From JAKJBL01 sp964461335 (GTDB lineage: Bacteria; Bacillota; Clostridia; Christensenellales; CAG-138): DNA of 5,376 nt. The position numbers were made by a program, and so were the translations under genes. Location: positions 1 through 5,376 of the forward strand of contig CAYWTY010000084.1 in assembly GCA_964461335.1 (NCBI GenBank). Reading direction: 5' to 3'. Positions 1 to 5,376 of this stretch are shown here, piece by piece; within the stretch, counting starts at the first letter, position 1; each line of letters opens with the position of its first letter. Below the pieces are notes generated by a model. That model was not told where the DNA came from and did no database searches. It saw only the letters and a list, made by a program, of their open reading frames with translations.

Positions 1-66
1 TAACAAAAGTCATTCTTAACCCTGCTATGGAGCATTATTATTTAGAAATAAGGGCGGTGGATAAAA

Positions 67-486
67 ATGAGTAGACACAAGCGCCGCATTATTTTAGGCT
101 CTGTCATTGTGATACTTGTGGGCAGTCTGCTATACATTAAGCCTTGGGGCACAAAGCCGCTGAAAGGTTTAGCGGTAAAGAATATCACCAGCATGTCTAT
201 CATGCTGGGGCCGCCCGGTGTTGAAATTCAGTTAAGCGATGGGCAGGTTGAGGAGTGCGTTTTGCTGCTCCGGCAGGTGGTGGTATATCATCGTAAAGGC
301 AACTTTATGGACAATCGTACCACTGGGCAAGTTGTCAGGATTACGATAACAGATAGCTCCAATCGCGATATGGTTATAAGCTTTTTGGGGAATATCAGCG
401 TTACCATAGATGGCACAAAGTATAAAGTGAAGTATGAGGAAAGCGAGGCGCTGAATTCCTTTGCCAATGCCCTACGCAATCCATAA
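67..486 (+). CDS. Membrane-anchored protein of unknown function, 139 aa
   Basis: Function not recognised. The N-terminus is basic (RHKRR, residues 3-7) and is followed by one hydrophobic helix at about residues 8-24. This suggests an uncleaved signal anchor with the remaining ~115 residues outside the membrane. There is no lipobox cysteine. The soluble part alternates short beta-strand-like stretches; recognisable pieces are LSDGQ (56-60), the GQVVRITI strand (87-94), TIDGTKYKVKY (113-123) and a C-terminal helix ending in NSFANALRNP. From memory, small Firmicutes envelope proteins share this pattern of a membrane anchor and an 'IDG..Y' strand near the end, but I cannot name a family. The start is secure: in-frame stops lie at 43-45 and 49-51, and a purine-rich GGGCGGTGG (52-60) sits about six bases before the ATG. 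No convincing terminator follows it; the next gene has its own promoter. Confidence 0.75.
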   Translation: MSRHKRRIILGSVIVILVGSLLYIKPWGTKPLKGLAVKNITSMSIMLGPPGVEIQLSDGQVEECVLLLRQVVVYHRKGNFMDNRTTGQVVRITITDSSNRDMVISFLGNISVTIDGTKYKVKYEESEALNSFANALRNP

Positions 487-606
487 GTCACGCGACAAAG
501 CAAACTAATCTACTATATAAAATTATAAATGTATTGGCTCATAATCCGCCTATATCCCAAAAATCGTCCATGGGTATATAAGGTTCTTAAGCTTTGGGAG
601 AGATTA

Positions 607-635
607 TTGACGCCCTGCATACAAACTGCTACAAT
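607..635 (+). promoter_or_regulatory. Sigma-A type promoter for the peptidase operon
   Basis: TTGACG at 607-612 and TACAAT at 630-635 are separated by exactly 17 bases, giving five of six consensus matches in each box. Transcription would start near 642. It lies between the unknown membrane protein and the peptidase gene, so the peptidase and flavin reductase can be expressed independently of the upstream gene. Confidence 0.75.
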
Positions 636-641
636 CTGCGT

Positions 642-686
642 ATGCTAAATATAAACAAATATGCAAACCCGCTTGTTTTGGTATAA
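642..686 (+). CDS. Possible leaderless 14-codon upstream ORF (leader peptide)
   Basis: An ATG at 642 falls at the predicted transcription start of the 607-635 promoter, seven bases past the -10 box. It opens a 14-codon frame (MLNINKYANPLVLV) ending at TAA 684-686. The peptidase ATG at 690 is in the same frame only three bases beyond that stop, and no Shine-Dalgarno sequence precedes either start. The inference is that ribosomes translating this short ORF could terminate and re-initiate at 690. The peptide has no recognisable attenuation signal such as a run of one regulatory amino acid. It may be fortuitous, because an AT-rich leader of this length often carries such a frame. Confidence 0.3.
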   Translation: MLNINKYANPLVLV

Positions 687-689
687 AAA

Positions 690-1916
690 ATGAAGGCAAC
701 AACAAAGAAAATAATATACTATGCTGCTGCTGTGCTTATTACTGCGCTAATAAGCATTGCGGCAACTCTTACCCTTACGAACAGACAAAGAGGCGATAGA
801 GTTGTTTTAAGCAGCAGAGAATATGAGGCGCTTAGCGAGCTCTTCCCTTTGGCTGAACTTATAGGGGCTGTTAAAGCTGAACATTTCGGGGAACAAGTCT
901 CGGATGCACATTTGTTCGAAGGTGCTTTAAAAGGCGCTGCTTACAGCATTGGCGACCCATATGCGCGTTACTATACTGAGCAGGAGTATCTTTCATACTT
1001 AACAAAGCTTGAAGGCGAATATAACGGAATAGGTATAATAGTAGGGCAGCCTGATTCGTTTGGTGTTCCAGTGCTCAAAGTATATGATGAAAGCCCTGCA
1101 CAAGCCTCAGGTCTTCGCGCAGGGGACAGTATTATTGCTGTTGATAATGCTTCGCTATTTGGGCTTTCGATTGAAGAAGTCGAACTGCTGTTTGCGGGAG
1201 AAAAAGGCTCTGAAGTTAAAGTTACAATAAAGCGGAATGAGCAAGAGCTCGTAGTGACAATTGTTCGAGGTGTAGTAACAACGCATCGTGTAGACCATAA
1301 ACTGTTTTTGCAGCGTTCAGGCTATATAAGGGTTGACAAATTCACAGGGACAGCTTCAGAAGAGTTCCATGAGGCATTGCGTGATTTAAGCGAGCGTGGA
1401 ATGCGAAGTCTTGTTATAGATTTGCGCAACAACCCAGGCGGGGAACTTCAGCAGGTTGTTTCCATAGCGGATGCCTTGCTTGGAGATTGTGTAATAGTTA
1501 CTGTGAGGCAAGCCAATGGTGAAGAAAAGGTTTATCGCTCAGATAAAAAAGGTGTTGATATACCGCTTGCTGTACTTGTAAATGAATATTCTGCTTCAGC
1601 AAGTGAAATACTTGCTGCAGCAATTAAAGATAATAACGCTGGGGTTGTAGTAGGTAAAACCACATACGGGAAGGGAGTTGTTCAAACGACATTTCAGCTA
1701 AAAAGCAATGGAGGCTGGCTAAAACTTACAACTGCAGCTTATTATACGCCAAATGGGCATAGTGTAGATGGCCTTGGCGTACAGCCTGATATAGATGTAG
1801 ACCTTGCAGAAGATATTAAAGCTTTACCAATTGATTTAATTGAACAAGACGATGATGCTCAGTTATGGGCAGCGCTTGATGAGGTACGCGCTTTAGCAGA
1901 TGAAGCGAATGACTGA
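690..1916 (+). CDS. ctpA: Carboxyl-terminal processing peptidase, S41 family (CtpA/CtpB-like), 408 aa
   Basis: An extracytoplasmic serine protease of the tail-specific protease family. Relatives cut exported proteins near their C-termini; in Bacillus, CtpB acts in sporulation signalling. Residues 8-30 form a signal anchor. An N-terminal helical region contains the GDPYARYYT motif (88-96). A PDZ domain covers roughly 110-195, with GLRAGDSIIAVDN at 141-153. The protease core follows: LVIDLRNNPGG at 241-251, SASASEILAAA at 301-311 and YGKGVVQ at 326-332. By alignment to CtpB and Prc from memory, the nucleophile is the middle serine, Ser303, the general base is Lys328 (25 residues later, as in both relatives) and the supporting residue is Gln332. 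All are intact, so an active enzyme is expected. The ATG is fixed by the in-frame stop at 684-686 but lacks a visible ribosome binding site. It is co-transcribed with the flavin reductase gene, 21 bases downstream. The symbol is a family-level label; the true substrate is unknown. Confidence 0.93.
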   Translation: MKATTKKIIYYAAAVLITALISIAATLTLTNRQRGDRVVLSSREYEALSELFPLAELIGAVKAEHFGEQVSDAHLFEGALKGAAYSIGDPYARYYTEQEYLSYLTKLEGEYNGIGIIVGQPDSFGVPVLKVYDESPAQASGLRAGDSIIAVDNASLFGLSIEEVELLFAGEKGSEVKVTIKRNEQELVVTIVRGVVTTHRVDHKLFLQRSGYIRVDKFTGTASEEFHEALRDLSERGMRSLVIDLRNNPGGELQQVVSIADALLGDCVIVTVRQANGEEKVYRSDKKGVDIPLAVLVNEYSASASEILAAAIKDNNAGVVVGKTTYGKGVVQTTFQLKSNGGWLKLTTAAYYTPNGHSVDGLGVQPDIDVDLAEDIKALPIDLIEQDDDAQLWAALDEVRALADEAND

Positions 1917-1937
1917 TAAAGACAAATAGGAGGAAGA

Positions 1938-2480
1938 ATGAATAATACACAAGCGTACGAGGAACTATTAGGCAGCTCAGCGTTGCAACTCTCAAAGGGT
2001 GGAGTATTTTTAATGACAGGCCTTGCTGAAAAAAACCCCATGACAATAGGTTGGTGCCAATGGGGGCGTATATGGAACATTCCAATATGCACAGTGCTTG
2101 TTCGCCCCAGCCGGCACTCACATAGCTTGATAGAACGCGACGGGTTATTTACAGTCTCTGTTCCAGAAGAAAGCGCCATGAAGAAAGAGCTTGGATATTG
2201 CGGAACCCGTTCAGGGCGCGATGTAGACAAGCTAAGAGAATGCGGCCTTACTACCATTCCTGCACGTGCAGGCGGTATAGATGCACTTTCGGGCTGCAGC
2301 GTACATTTCGAATGCCGCACTCTTTTTAAACTTCAAATGGCAGGGAACCTACCATTACTTGCTGGTGAACAACGTTCGCAATTCTACAATGTAGAAGAAC
2401 AGGCAGGCGAGGAGGGCGACCCTCACACAGTATACTATGGTCGCATACTTGCTGCGTATAGAACAGTTGAGGATAAGTAG
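1938..2480 (+). CDS. Flavin reductase-like protein (FMN-binding split barrel), 180 aa
   Basis: A small cytoplasmic protein of the flavin reductase-like family. Members bind FMN and use NAD(P)H to reduce flavin, or act as flavin electron carriers in anaerobes. Visible family features are the opening strand KGGVFLMTG (20-28), MTIGWCQWG (35-43), the strand IPICTVLVRPSRHSHSLIE (48-66), FTVSVP (71-76), and GYCGTRSGRDVDKL (86-99), which is characteristic of the clostridial subgroup. The C-terminal strand HTVYYGRILAAY (163-174) closes the barrel. Length is normal for this single-domain family. The start is well supported by AGGAGG at 1928-1933, four bases before the ATG. It is the second gene of the peptidase unit and is followed by a strong terminator. 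A functional link to the peptidase is not obvious. Electron donor and partner cannot be told from sequence. Confidence 0.88.
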   Translation: MNNTQAYEELLGSSALQLSKGGVFLMTGLAEKNPMTIGWCQWGRIWNIPICTVLVRPSRHSHSLIERDGLFTVSVPEESAMKKELGYCGTRSGRDVDKLRECGLTTIPARAGGIDALSGCSVHFECRTLFKLQMAGNLPLLAGEQRSQFYNVEEQAGEEGDPHTVYYGRILAAYRTVEDK

Positions 2481-2507
2481 CGTTTACTACTTAGCAATTG
2501 ATTCATA

Positions 2508-2552
2508 ATGGGGCTTTGCCGCAGGTTCATAGCGGTAAAGCCCCATGCTTTT
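2508..2552 (+). terminator. Rho-independent terminator after the flavin reductase gene
   Basis: The arms at 2508-2522 and 2532-2546 pair over 15 base pairs, with one G-U pair and no mismatch, around a 9-base loop. GCTTTT follows. The + strand has the T-run; the opposite side is not T-rich, so it probably ends the + unit. It may still weakly stop the convergent - strand transcript, whose last gene ends at 2604. Confidence 0.85.
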
Positions 2553-2603
2553 CTAAAACTGCTATTTCATTGAATGAATGACAACTTGGGCACTAAGAAA
2601 GCA

Positions 2604-2825
2604 TTACTCCCCGCTGCTTTCACGGCCCTCATTACGTATATGGTCGCGGCGCATAAGAATTGTTATGCCCCAAAGCCCTGCTAACCCTACGAGGGTATAA
2701 ATTATGCGTGAAGCAACTCCGCTCATGCCGCCAAATATGGCACCTACTAAATCAAGTTGGAACAAACCAATAAGCCCCCAATTTAGTGCGCCAATAATGA
2801 TTAGGATTAATGAAAGGGTATCCAT
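2604..2825 (-). CDS. DUF378 family two-helix membrane protein, 73 aa
   Basis: A short integral membrane protein matching the DUF378 family (YuzA-like), whose function is unknown. The first helix spans about residues 3-27 and includes the family's hallmark ALNWGLIG (13-20). A short glycine-rich turn (FGGMSG, 31-36) leads into the second helix at about 41-58. A hydrophilic charged tail (RRDHIRNEGRESSGE, 59-73) ends the protein. Length is typical. The start is supported by a purine-rich AAAAGGAGA on the - strand (2832-2840), about seven bases upstream of the ATG. It is the last gene of the - strand series, 86 bases after the 94-aa gene, and converges on the flavin reductase gene. No clear promoter of its own is visible. 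Its leader contains an inverted repeat that overlaps the ribosome binding site, described separately. Confidence 0.88.
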   Translation of the reverse strand: MDTLSLILIIIGALNWGLIGLFQLDLVGAIFGGMSGVASRIIYTLVGLAGLWGITILMRRDHIRNEGRESSGE

Positions 2826-2887
2826 ACTATCTCTCCTTTTGCATTCTGCAATGAGTGCATATCCTCATTACCTTTACTGGAGATAGT
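2826..2887 (-). promoter_or_regulatory. Inverted repeats in the leader of the DUF378 gene, one overlapping the ribosome binding site
   Basis: ACTATCTC (top strand 2826-2833) and GAGATAGT (2880-2887) are perfect 8-base complements. In the - strand RNA the downstream arm directly abuts the AUG and covers the 3' part of the Shine-Dalgarno region. Nested inside is a second inverted repeat with 6-base arms at 2850-2855 and 2864-2869 and an 8-base loop. If folded, the structure would mask translation initiation. This is inferred from base pairing only. It matches no riboswitch class that I recognise. Confidence 0.35.
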
Positions 2888-2911
2888 CTGCTCAGTTGTG
2901 TGCAGTTACAT

Positions 2912-3196
2912 TCATTCGTTATTGAGCTTGGTCTCATCTGGCAGGATTTGGAGCTCAAGCCGATGAAATTCAATCGGCTCCATAAAGTCAGCTGCAACAA
3001 AAGAAGTGCGAGATAATCGAGAAAGCTGGTTAAAATGCTTATTCAGAATTACAGGGTGGCTTTGATTTAGCGCACTGCAGAGTTCTCCTATTATAAGCCT
3101 CCATGCTTCTTTATTGCGTGGCCGCTTCATGGGAAACTCCTGGATAATATCTTTCTCCAGTTTGCGGCTTGTATATAGCTGTGCCCATATTTTCAT
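2912..3196 (-). CDS. Small conserved-looking protein of unknown function, 94 aa
   Basis: No named family is recognised. The protein is soluble, with no signal peptide or membrane helix. It begins with a strand-like MKIWAQLYTSRKLEKDII (1-18). A probable helix follows (AWRLIIGELCSAL, 31-43), then PVILNKHFNQL (48-58), RTSF (63-66) and DFMEPIEFHRLELQIL (70-85), a probable C-terminal strand. From memory, short clostridial hypothetical proteins share this order: an opening 'K.WA' strand, a helix with 'E.C..L', 'P..L.KH', 'RT.F' and 'DF.EPI.F..LE..IL'. This points to a conserved but uncharacterised family; the match is not verified. AGGGG (top strand 3202-3206) lies five bases before the ATG. A terminator-like hairpin ends about 20 bases upstream, so the gene is probably transcribed by read-through from the 639-aa gene or from a promoter before that hairpin. 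Confidence 0.75.
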   Translation of the reverse strand: MKIWAQLYTSRKLEKDIIQEFPMKRPRNKEAWRLIIGELCSALNQSHPVILNKHFNQLSRLSRTSFVAADFMEPIEFHRLELQILPDETKLNNE

Positions 3197-3206
3197 AACT
3201 ACCCCT

Positions 3207-3239
3207 ATAAATAAATGGCGCGGCTTAAACCACCGCGCC
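3207..3239 (-). terminator. GC-rich hairpin with U-rich tail between the 639-aa and 94-aa genes
   Basis: On the - strand GGCGCGG (3239 to 3233) pairs perfectly with CCGCGCC (3223 to 3217) across a 9-base loop. ATTTATTTAT follows (3216 to 3207). This has the form of an intrinsic terminator for the 639-aa gene, though the T tract is interrupted by A residues and so may be leaky. The ribosome binding site of the next gene begins immediately after the tail, so it could act as an attenuator or stability element. On the + strand it has no T-run. Confidence 0.6.
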
Positions 3240-3262
3240 TGTGTTGGTTAGACATTTATAAA

Positions 3263-5182
3263 TCAGCCTGTTTTTGTTATAAACCACGCATAAATCAGCG
3301 GTAAGCCTGTTTCTTTGTCAAGCCCTTTATAATCCCCAAACACATTATATGTTTTGCCATCGCCTGCATCAATGCTTGCTGCATTATTATGGTATTCAAA
3401 GATTAACTCTCCTGATGATGTCTCTAATTTTGCAACCACATACGGCTCTGTCTGCAGGACGCTTATTGCTTTACCAACACATTTATAAGCTGCCTTATGG
3501 AGCGTTTCTTTGGTCATACGGCTGTAATCCATCCTATGAACTGAAGCAGTATATGCAGCATAATCCGGTGCACGCTCAACAAATATAGAACCTGCTGTGG
3601 TAAGGCCGCCCTTTGTAATGCTTACATCAAGTTCATAGGCCCCTATTGCAGGTAATTGCACGCTAAAGCTGAAGAAGCCTGTTGCTGCATTGACATTGGG
3701 TGTGCCAAGAATAACGTTTTCCGGCCCCCTAACTTCCATTGTTGCGCCTGGGTCAGTTTCCCCTTTTATGACTGCTGTTTCGCTTGTTGTTCGCAAAGTT
3801 GATTTGTCCAGCTTAATATTTGCAGCTGCTTGGGAATAATCGACATCTATGCTCTTTCGTGCAATCTGGTACCCGTTCTTCTTAGCTTCAATTGAAAGCG
3901 TATATACGCCAAGCTCCGGCAGGTTGTATTCGCCTGAAAACTCACCATCAGCGCTTGTTTCAAGCTTTTGACCTTCTACAAAAACATCAGTCCCAACATC
4001 CACAGTGCCTTCTATTAAAACTTTGCTGCGGGTAACTGTTATTGCTTCGCTTGCTGGAGTCGTGAGGCTTAGAGCGAGCTTAGGAACATTTACAGGTACA
4101 GCTGGAATGTCGAGCTGATAGACCTCGCCATCTTTAGTAGTAATCCTCACATCGGGGATTACATCCGCAGTTTCGCCTTCAACAGGCGTATCAGGCAAAA
4201 GGCTTGCTTTAGGTATGCGTATTGCCTTTTGATTTGAGCGCCCTATTATTCCGGATTGTTCATTGACTCCAACCCTTACAGTAATCGTATTCCCTTCACG
4301 TGCATGTACTGTAATTATGTAGCAGTCGATTCCTTCATCATTTAAACCTTCTTCTATTTCAGGGCTTTTAAGTATCGGGGACCCGCCAAAAACAGTTTTG
4401 AAGAACCCGCCAATTGTGCCGTAATTTTTATTTATCAGCATCACACCAAAAACAACAAGCAAAACAAGCAGCACGCTTACTGCTATTAAAAATATAGTGT
4501 TGTTATTGTGTTTAGCGCTACGGGGGGCCGAAAACTCACTGCGTGAGGCTGGCATGCGTTTAATCGAGCGCACGGTAGAACTGTGAGTTTTTTGGGGCTT
4601 AGCGTATTGGCTATGCGAGGGCTCATCTAAATCATCATCCATACTGTAGACTGTGGCATGTTGGGGGGCTCTTCCAAACCTGCCTTGGTAACCAGCAGAG
4701 CCATCCTCATAGCCGCCTACGCTAGCAAACGGGGGCTGATTAGAATAATCCGCTGTTTGAGAATCAATTGGCTGCGGGTTAAACCCATAGCTGCTATCTT
4801 CATATGAAGTGCTTTCGACGCCGACTTTCGAACTTTCGTTATAAAGTTCGCTTTGAGGTTGCACATTAGGCTGACCATAGGATGGAGCTTCTGTATTTCC
4901 TGCAGTTATATTGGATGTATCGCTATGAGTAGGCGTTTCGTCTTGAATATGCTCCTCGAGCGTATCAATATTGTTTATGTCAAACGTAGGTTTGGGCCAT
5001 CTTGGAGAGCGGACAAAGCCCCAGCTTGGGCGCCCGCTTTCAGTAAGCTCGTCCTCATTTACATCTGCAGCAGAGCTGCTATTTGCTATTTGCGAATCTC
5101 GATTTTCATATTGCGGGGCTCCACAAACCGTGCAGAATTTCATGCCTGCTTCAGAATATGCACCACATTGTTTGCAAACCAT
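3263..5182 (-). CDS. Zinc-ribbon, single-pass membrane protein with tandem extracellular Ig-like domains, 639 aa
   Basis: The function is unknown; the architecture is clear. Cys3, Cys6, Cys17 and Cys20 form a CxxC-x10-CxxC zinc ribbon at the N-terminus. Residues ~27-225 are low in hydrophobicity and rich in Ser, Tyr, Gln, Pro, Asp and Glu, so probably disordered. A basic stretch (203-225) precedes one membrane helix at 229-251, placing the zinc ribbon in the cytoplasm and ~388 residues outside. The exterior has a beta-rich region (283-365) and two similar Ig-like repeats, about 368-448 and 452-537. Both carry a 'G..D.G....V.G', then a 'G.F......LP..G.Y.L' pattern. The C-terminal region (540-639) has YKCVGKAISVL (566-576) and TYNVFGDYKG (611-620) and may be an OB-like fold. 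An in-frame stop immediately before the ATG and AGGAGG (5191-5196) fix the start. Related zinc-ribbon membrane proteins are common in Firmicutes; a role as envelope sensor or scaffold is inference. Confidence 0.85.
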   Translation of the reverse strand: MVCKQCGAYSEAGMKFCTVCGAPQYENRDSQIANSSSAADVNEDELTESGRPSWGFVRSPRWPKPTFDINNIDTLEEHIQDETPTHSDTSNITAGNTEAPSYGQPNVQPQSELYNESSKVGVESTSYEDSSYGFNPQPIDSQTADYSNQPPFASVGGYEDGSAGYQGRFGRAPQHATVYSMDDDLDEPSHSQYAKPQKTHSSTVRSIKRMPASRSEFSAPRSAKHNNNTIFLIAVSVLLVLLVVFGVMLINKNYGTIGGFFKTVFGGSPILKSPEIEEGLNDEGIDCYIITVHAREGNTITVRVGVNEQSGIIGRSNQKAIRIPKASLLPDTPVEGETADVIPDVRITTKDGEVYQLDIPAVPVNVPKLALSLTTPASEAITVTRSKVLIEGTVDVGTDVFVEGQKLETSADGEFSGEYNLPELGVYTLSIEAKKNGYQIARKSIDVDYSQAAANIKLDKSTLRTTSETAVIKGETDPGATMEVRGPENVILGTPNVNAATGFFSFSVQLPAIGAYELDVSITKGGLTTAGSIFVERAPDYAAYTASVHRMDYSRMTKETLHKAAYKCVGKAISVLQTEPYVVAKLETSSGELIFEYHNNAASIDAGDGKTYNVFGDYKGLDKETGLPLIYAWFITKTG

Positions 5183-5246
5183 TTAGGGTTCCTCCTGTTA
5201 GGCTTCATGGGGCGCGCGTACAGCGCAGGTTCTATTTTATCTTTAT

Positions 5247-5275
5247 ATTATACTGGATGTAGTAAACCAGTGCAA
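5247..5275 (-). promoter_or_regulatory. Sigma-A type promoter for the zinc-ribbon membrane protein
   Basis: On the - strand TTGCAC (5275 to 5270) and TATAAT (5252 to 5247) are separated by exactly 17 bases; the -10 box is perfect consensus. Transcription would begin near 5240, giving a leader of about 58 bases that ends in AGGAGG and the ATG at 5182. The spacer is bracketed by the short inverted repeat ACTGG/CCAGT (5252-5256 and 5267-5271), a possible but weak operator. Confidence 0.8.
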
Positions 5276-5321
5276 ATGGAAATGGTCTTTAGCAAGCATG
5301 AAACAGGAATAAAGTGCAAAT
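5269..5321. repeat. Direct 9-base repeat overlapping and upstream of the promoter
   Basis: AGTGCAAAT occurs at 5269-5277, overlapping the -35 box of the zinc-ribbon gene promoter, and again at 5313-5321, 44 bases away. The spacing is close to four helical turns, which would place both copies on roughly the same face. It might be a regulator site. Nine bases in an AT-rich region could also recur by chance. Confidence 0.25.
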
Positions 5322-5357
5322 CTGTTGAGATACACTACATAGGTAACAGAAAGAAGC

Positions 5358-5376
5358 AAGAGAAAACCCCCGATTT
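5358..5376 (-). terminator. Possible right half of a terminator cut by the window edge
   Basis: Read on the - strand, the window opens with TCGGGGGTTTTCTC and then a pyrimidine-rich stretch. This is what the closing arm and T-tract of an intrinsic terminator look like. It would belong to a - strand gene ending beyond position 5376. The matching arm lies outside the window, so this is a guess. Confidence 0.2.

Noticed and set aside
13..41. Weak promoter-like pair TTCTTA and TATTAT with 17-base spacing before the first gene
   Set aside because: The -35 match is only three of six, and the upstream context is outside the window. It is too weak to annotate.
288..503. A - strand open frame of 71 codons opposite the first gene
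   Set aside because: The + strand gene has a signal anchor, ribosome binding site and upstream stops; the opposite frame has none of these supports.
555..599. Inverted repeat TCCCAAA/TTTGGGA upstream of the peptidase promoter
   Set aside because: The arms are 7 bases around a 31-base loop, and there is no T-run after it. It is not a convincing terminator for the first gene, and an operator role cannot be supported.
684..686. The TAA before the peptidase ATG as a frameshift or nonsense mutation in a longer gene
   Set aside because: The ATG at 690 already gives a normal N-terminus with a standard signal anchor, so no missing segment needs explaining.
1816..2320. Two overlapping - strand open frames of 101 and 153 codons
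   Set aside because: They lie antisense to the peptidase end and the flavin reductase gene, which have clear family motifs. Their translations show no recognisable domain, and both overlap each other in different frames.
2704..2886. A + strand open frame of 60 codons opposite the DUF378 gene
   Set aside because: The - strand frame carries the ALNWGLIG motif and a good ribosome binding site, so the + frame is a shadow.
3349..3588. A + strand open frame of 79 codons inside the zinc-ribbon gene
   Set aside because: It is antisense to the C-terminal coding region and its composition (many His, Leu and Tyr) is typical of a shadow frame. No ribosome binding site was seen.
4971..5186. A + strand open frame of 71 codons over the zinc-ribbon N-terminus
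   Set aside because: It is antisense to a zinc ribbon with four properly spaced cysteines and an excellent start signal, so it is a shadow.

Overview
The window looks like chromosomal DNA from a low-to-moderate GC Gram-positive bacterium, most likely a clostridial Firmicute. This rests on AGGAGG-type ribosome binding sites, sigma-A type promoters, a CtpA-like S41 peptidase, a DUF378 membrane protein, a flavin reductase of the anaerobe type and a zinc-ribbon/membrane/Ig-like protein. The genus cannot be fixed from sequence alone. I see no tRNA, rRNA, CRISPR array, transposase, phage gene or attachment site.

The left half (1-2552) is read on the + strand. A small membrane-anchored protein of unknown function (67-486) comes first. 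Next is a promoter matching consensus closely (TTGACG, 17 bases, TACAAT; 607-635). It drives a two-gene unit: a carboxyl-terminal processing peptidase (690-1916) and, 21 bases later, a flavin reductase-like protein (1938-2480). A strong intrinsic terminator at 2508-2552 closes the unit. The peptidase has no visible Shine-Dalgarno sequence. Instead a 14-codon ORF begins at the predicted transcription start and stops three bases before the peptidase ATG, in the same frame.

The right half (2604-5275) is read on the - strand and converges on the terminator. A near-consensus promoter (TTGCAC, 17 bases, TATAAT; 5247-5275) drives a 639-residue protein. This has an N-terminal zinc ribbon, a disordered cytoplasmic linker, one membrane helix, two tandem Ig-like repeats and a possible OB-like C-terminal domain (3263-5182). 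A GC-rich hairpin with a U-rich tail (3207-3239) separates it from a 94-residue conserved-looking protein of unknown function (2912-3196). A two-helix DUF378 protein (2604-2825) follows, with a leader that could fold over its own ribosome binding site.

Functionally the window is envelope-oriented: four of the six main genes encode membrane-anchored or integral membrane proteins, among them an extracytoplasmic protease and a possible sensor or scaffold linking a cytoplasmic zinc ribbon to extracellular domains. No defence or mobile system is evident. The most noteworthy points are the unusual translation-initiation region of the peptidase, the architecture of the 639-residue protein and two leader structures on the - strand. 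Intergenic stretches are all under 300 bases; the longest (487-689) holds the peptidase promoter and the short upstream ORF.
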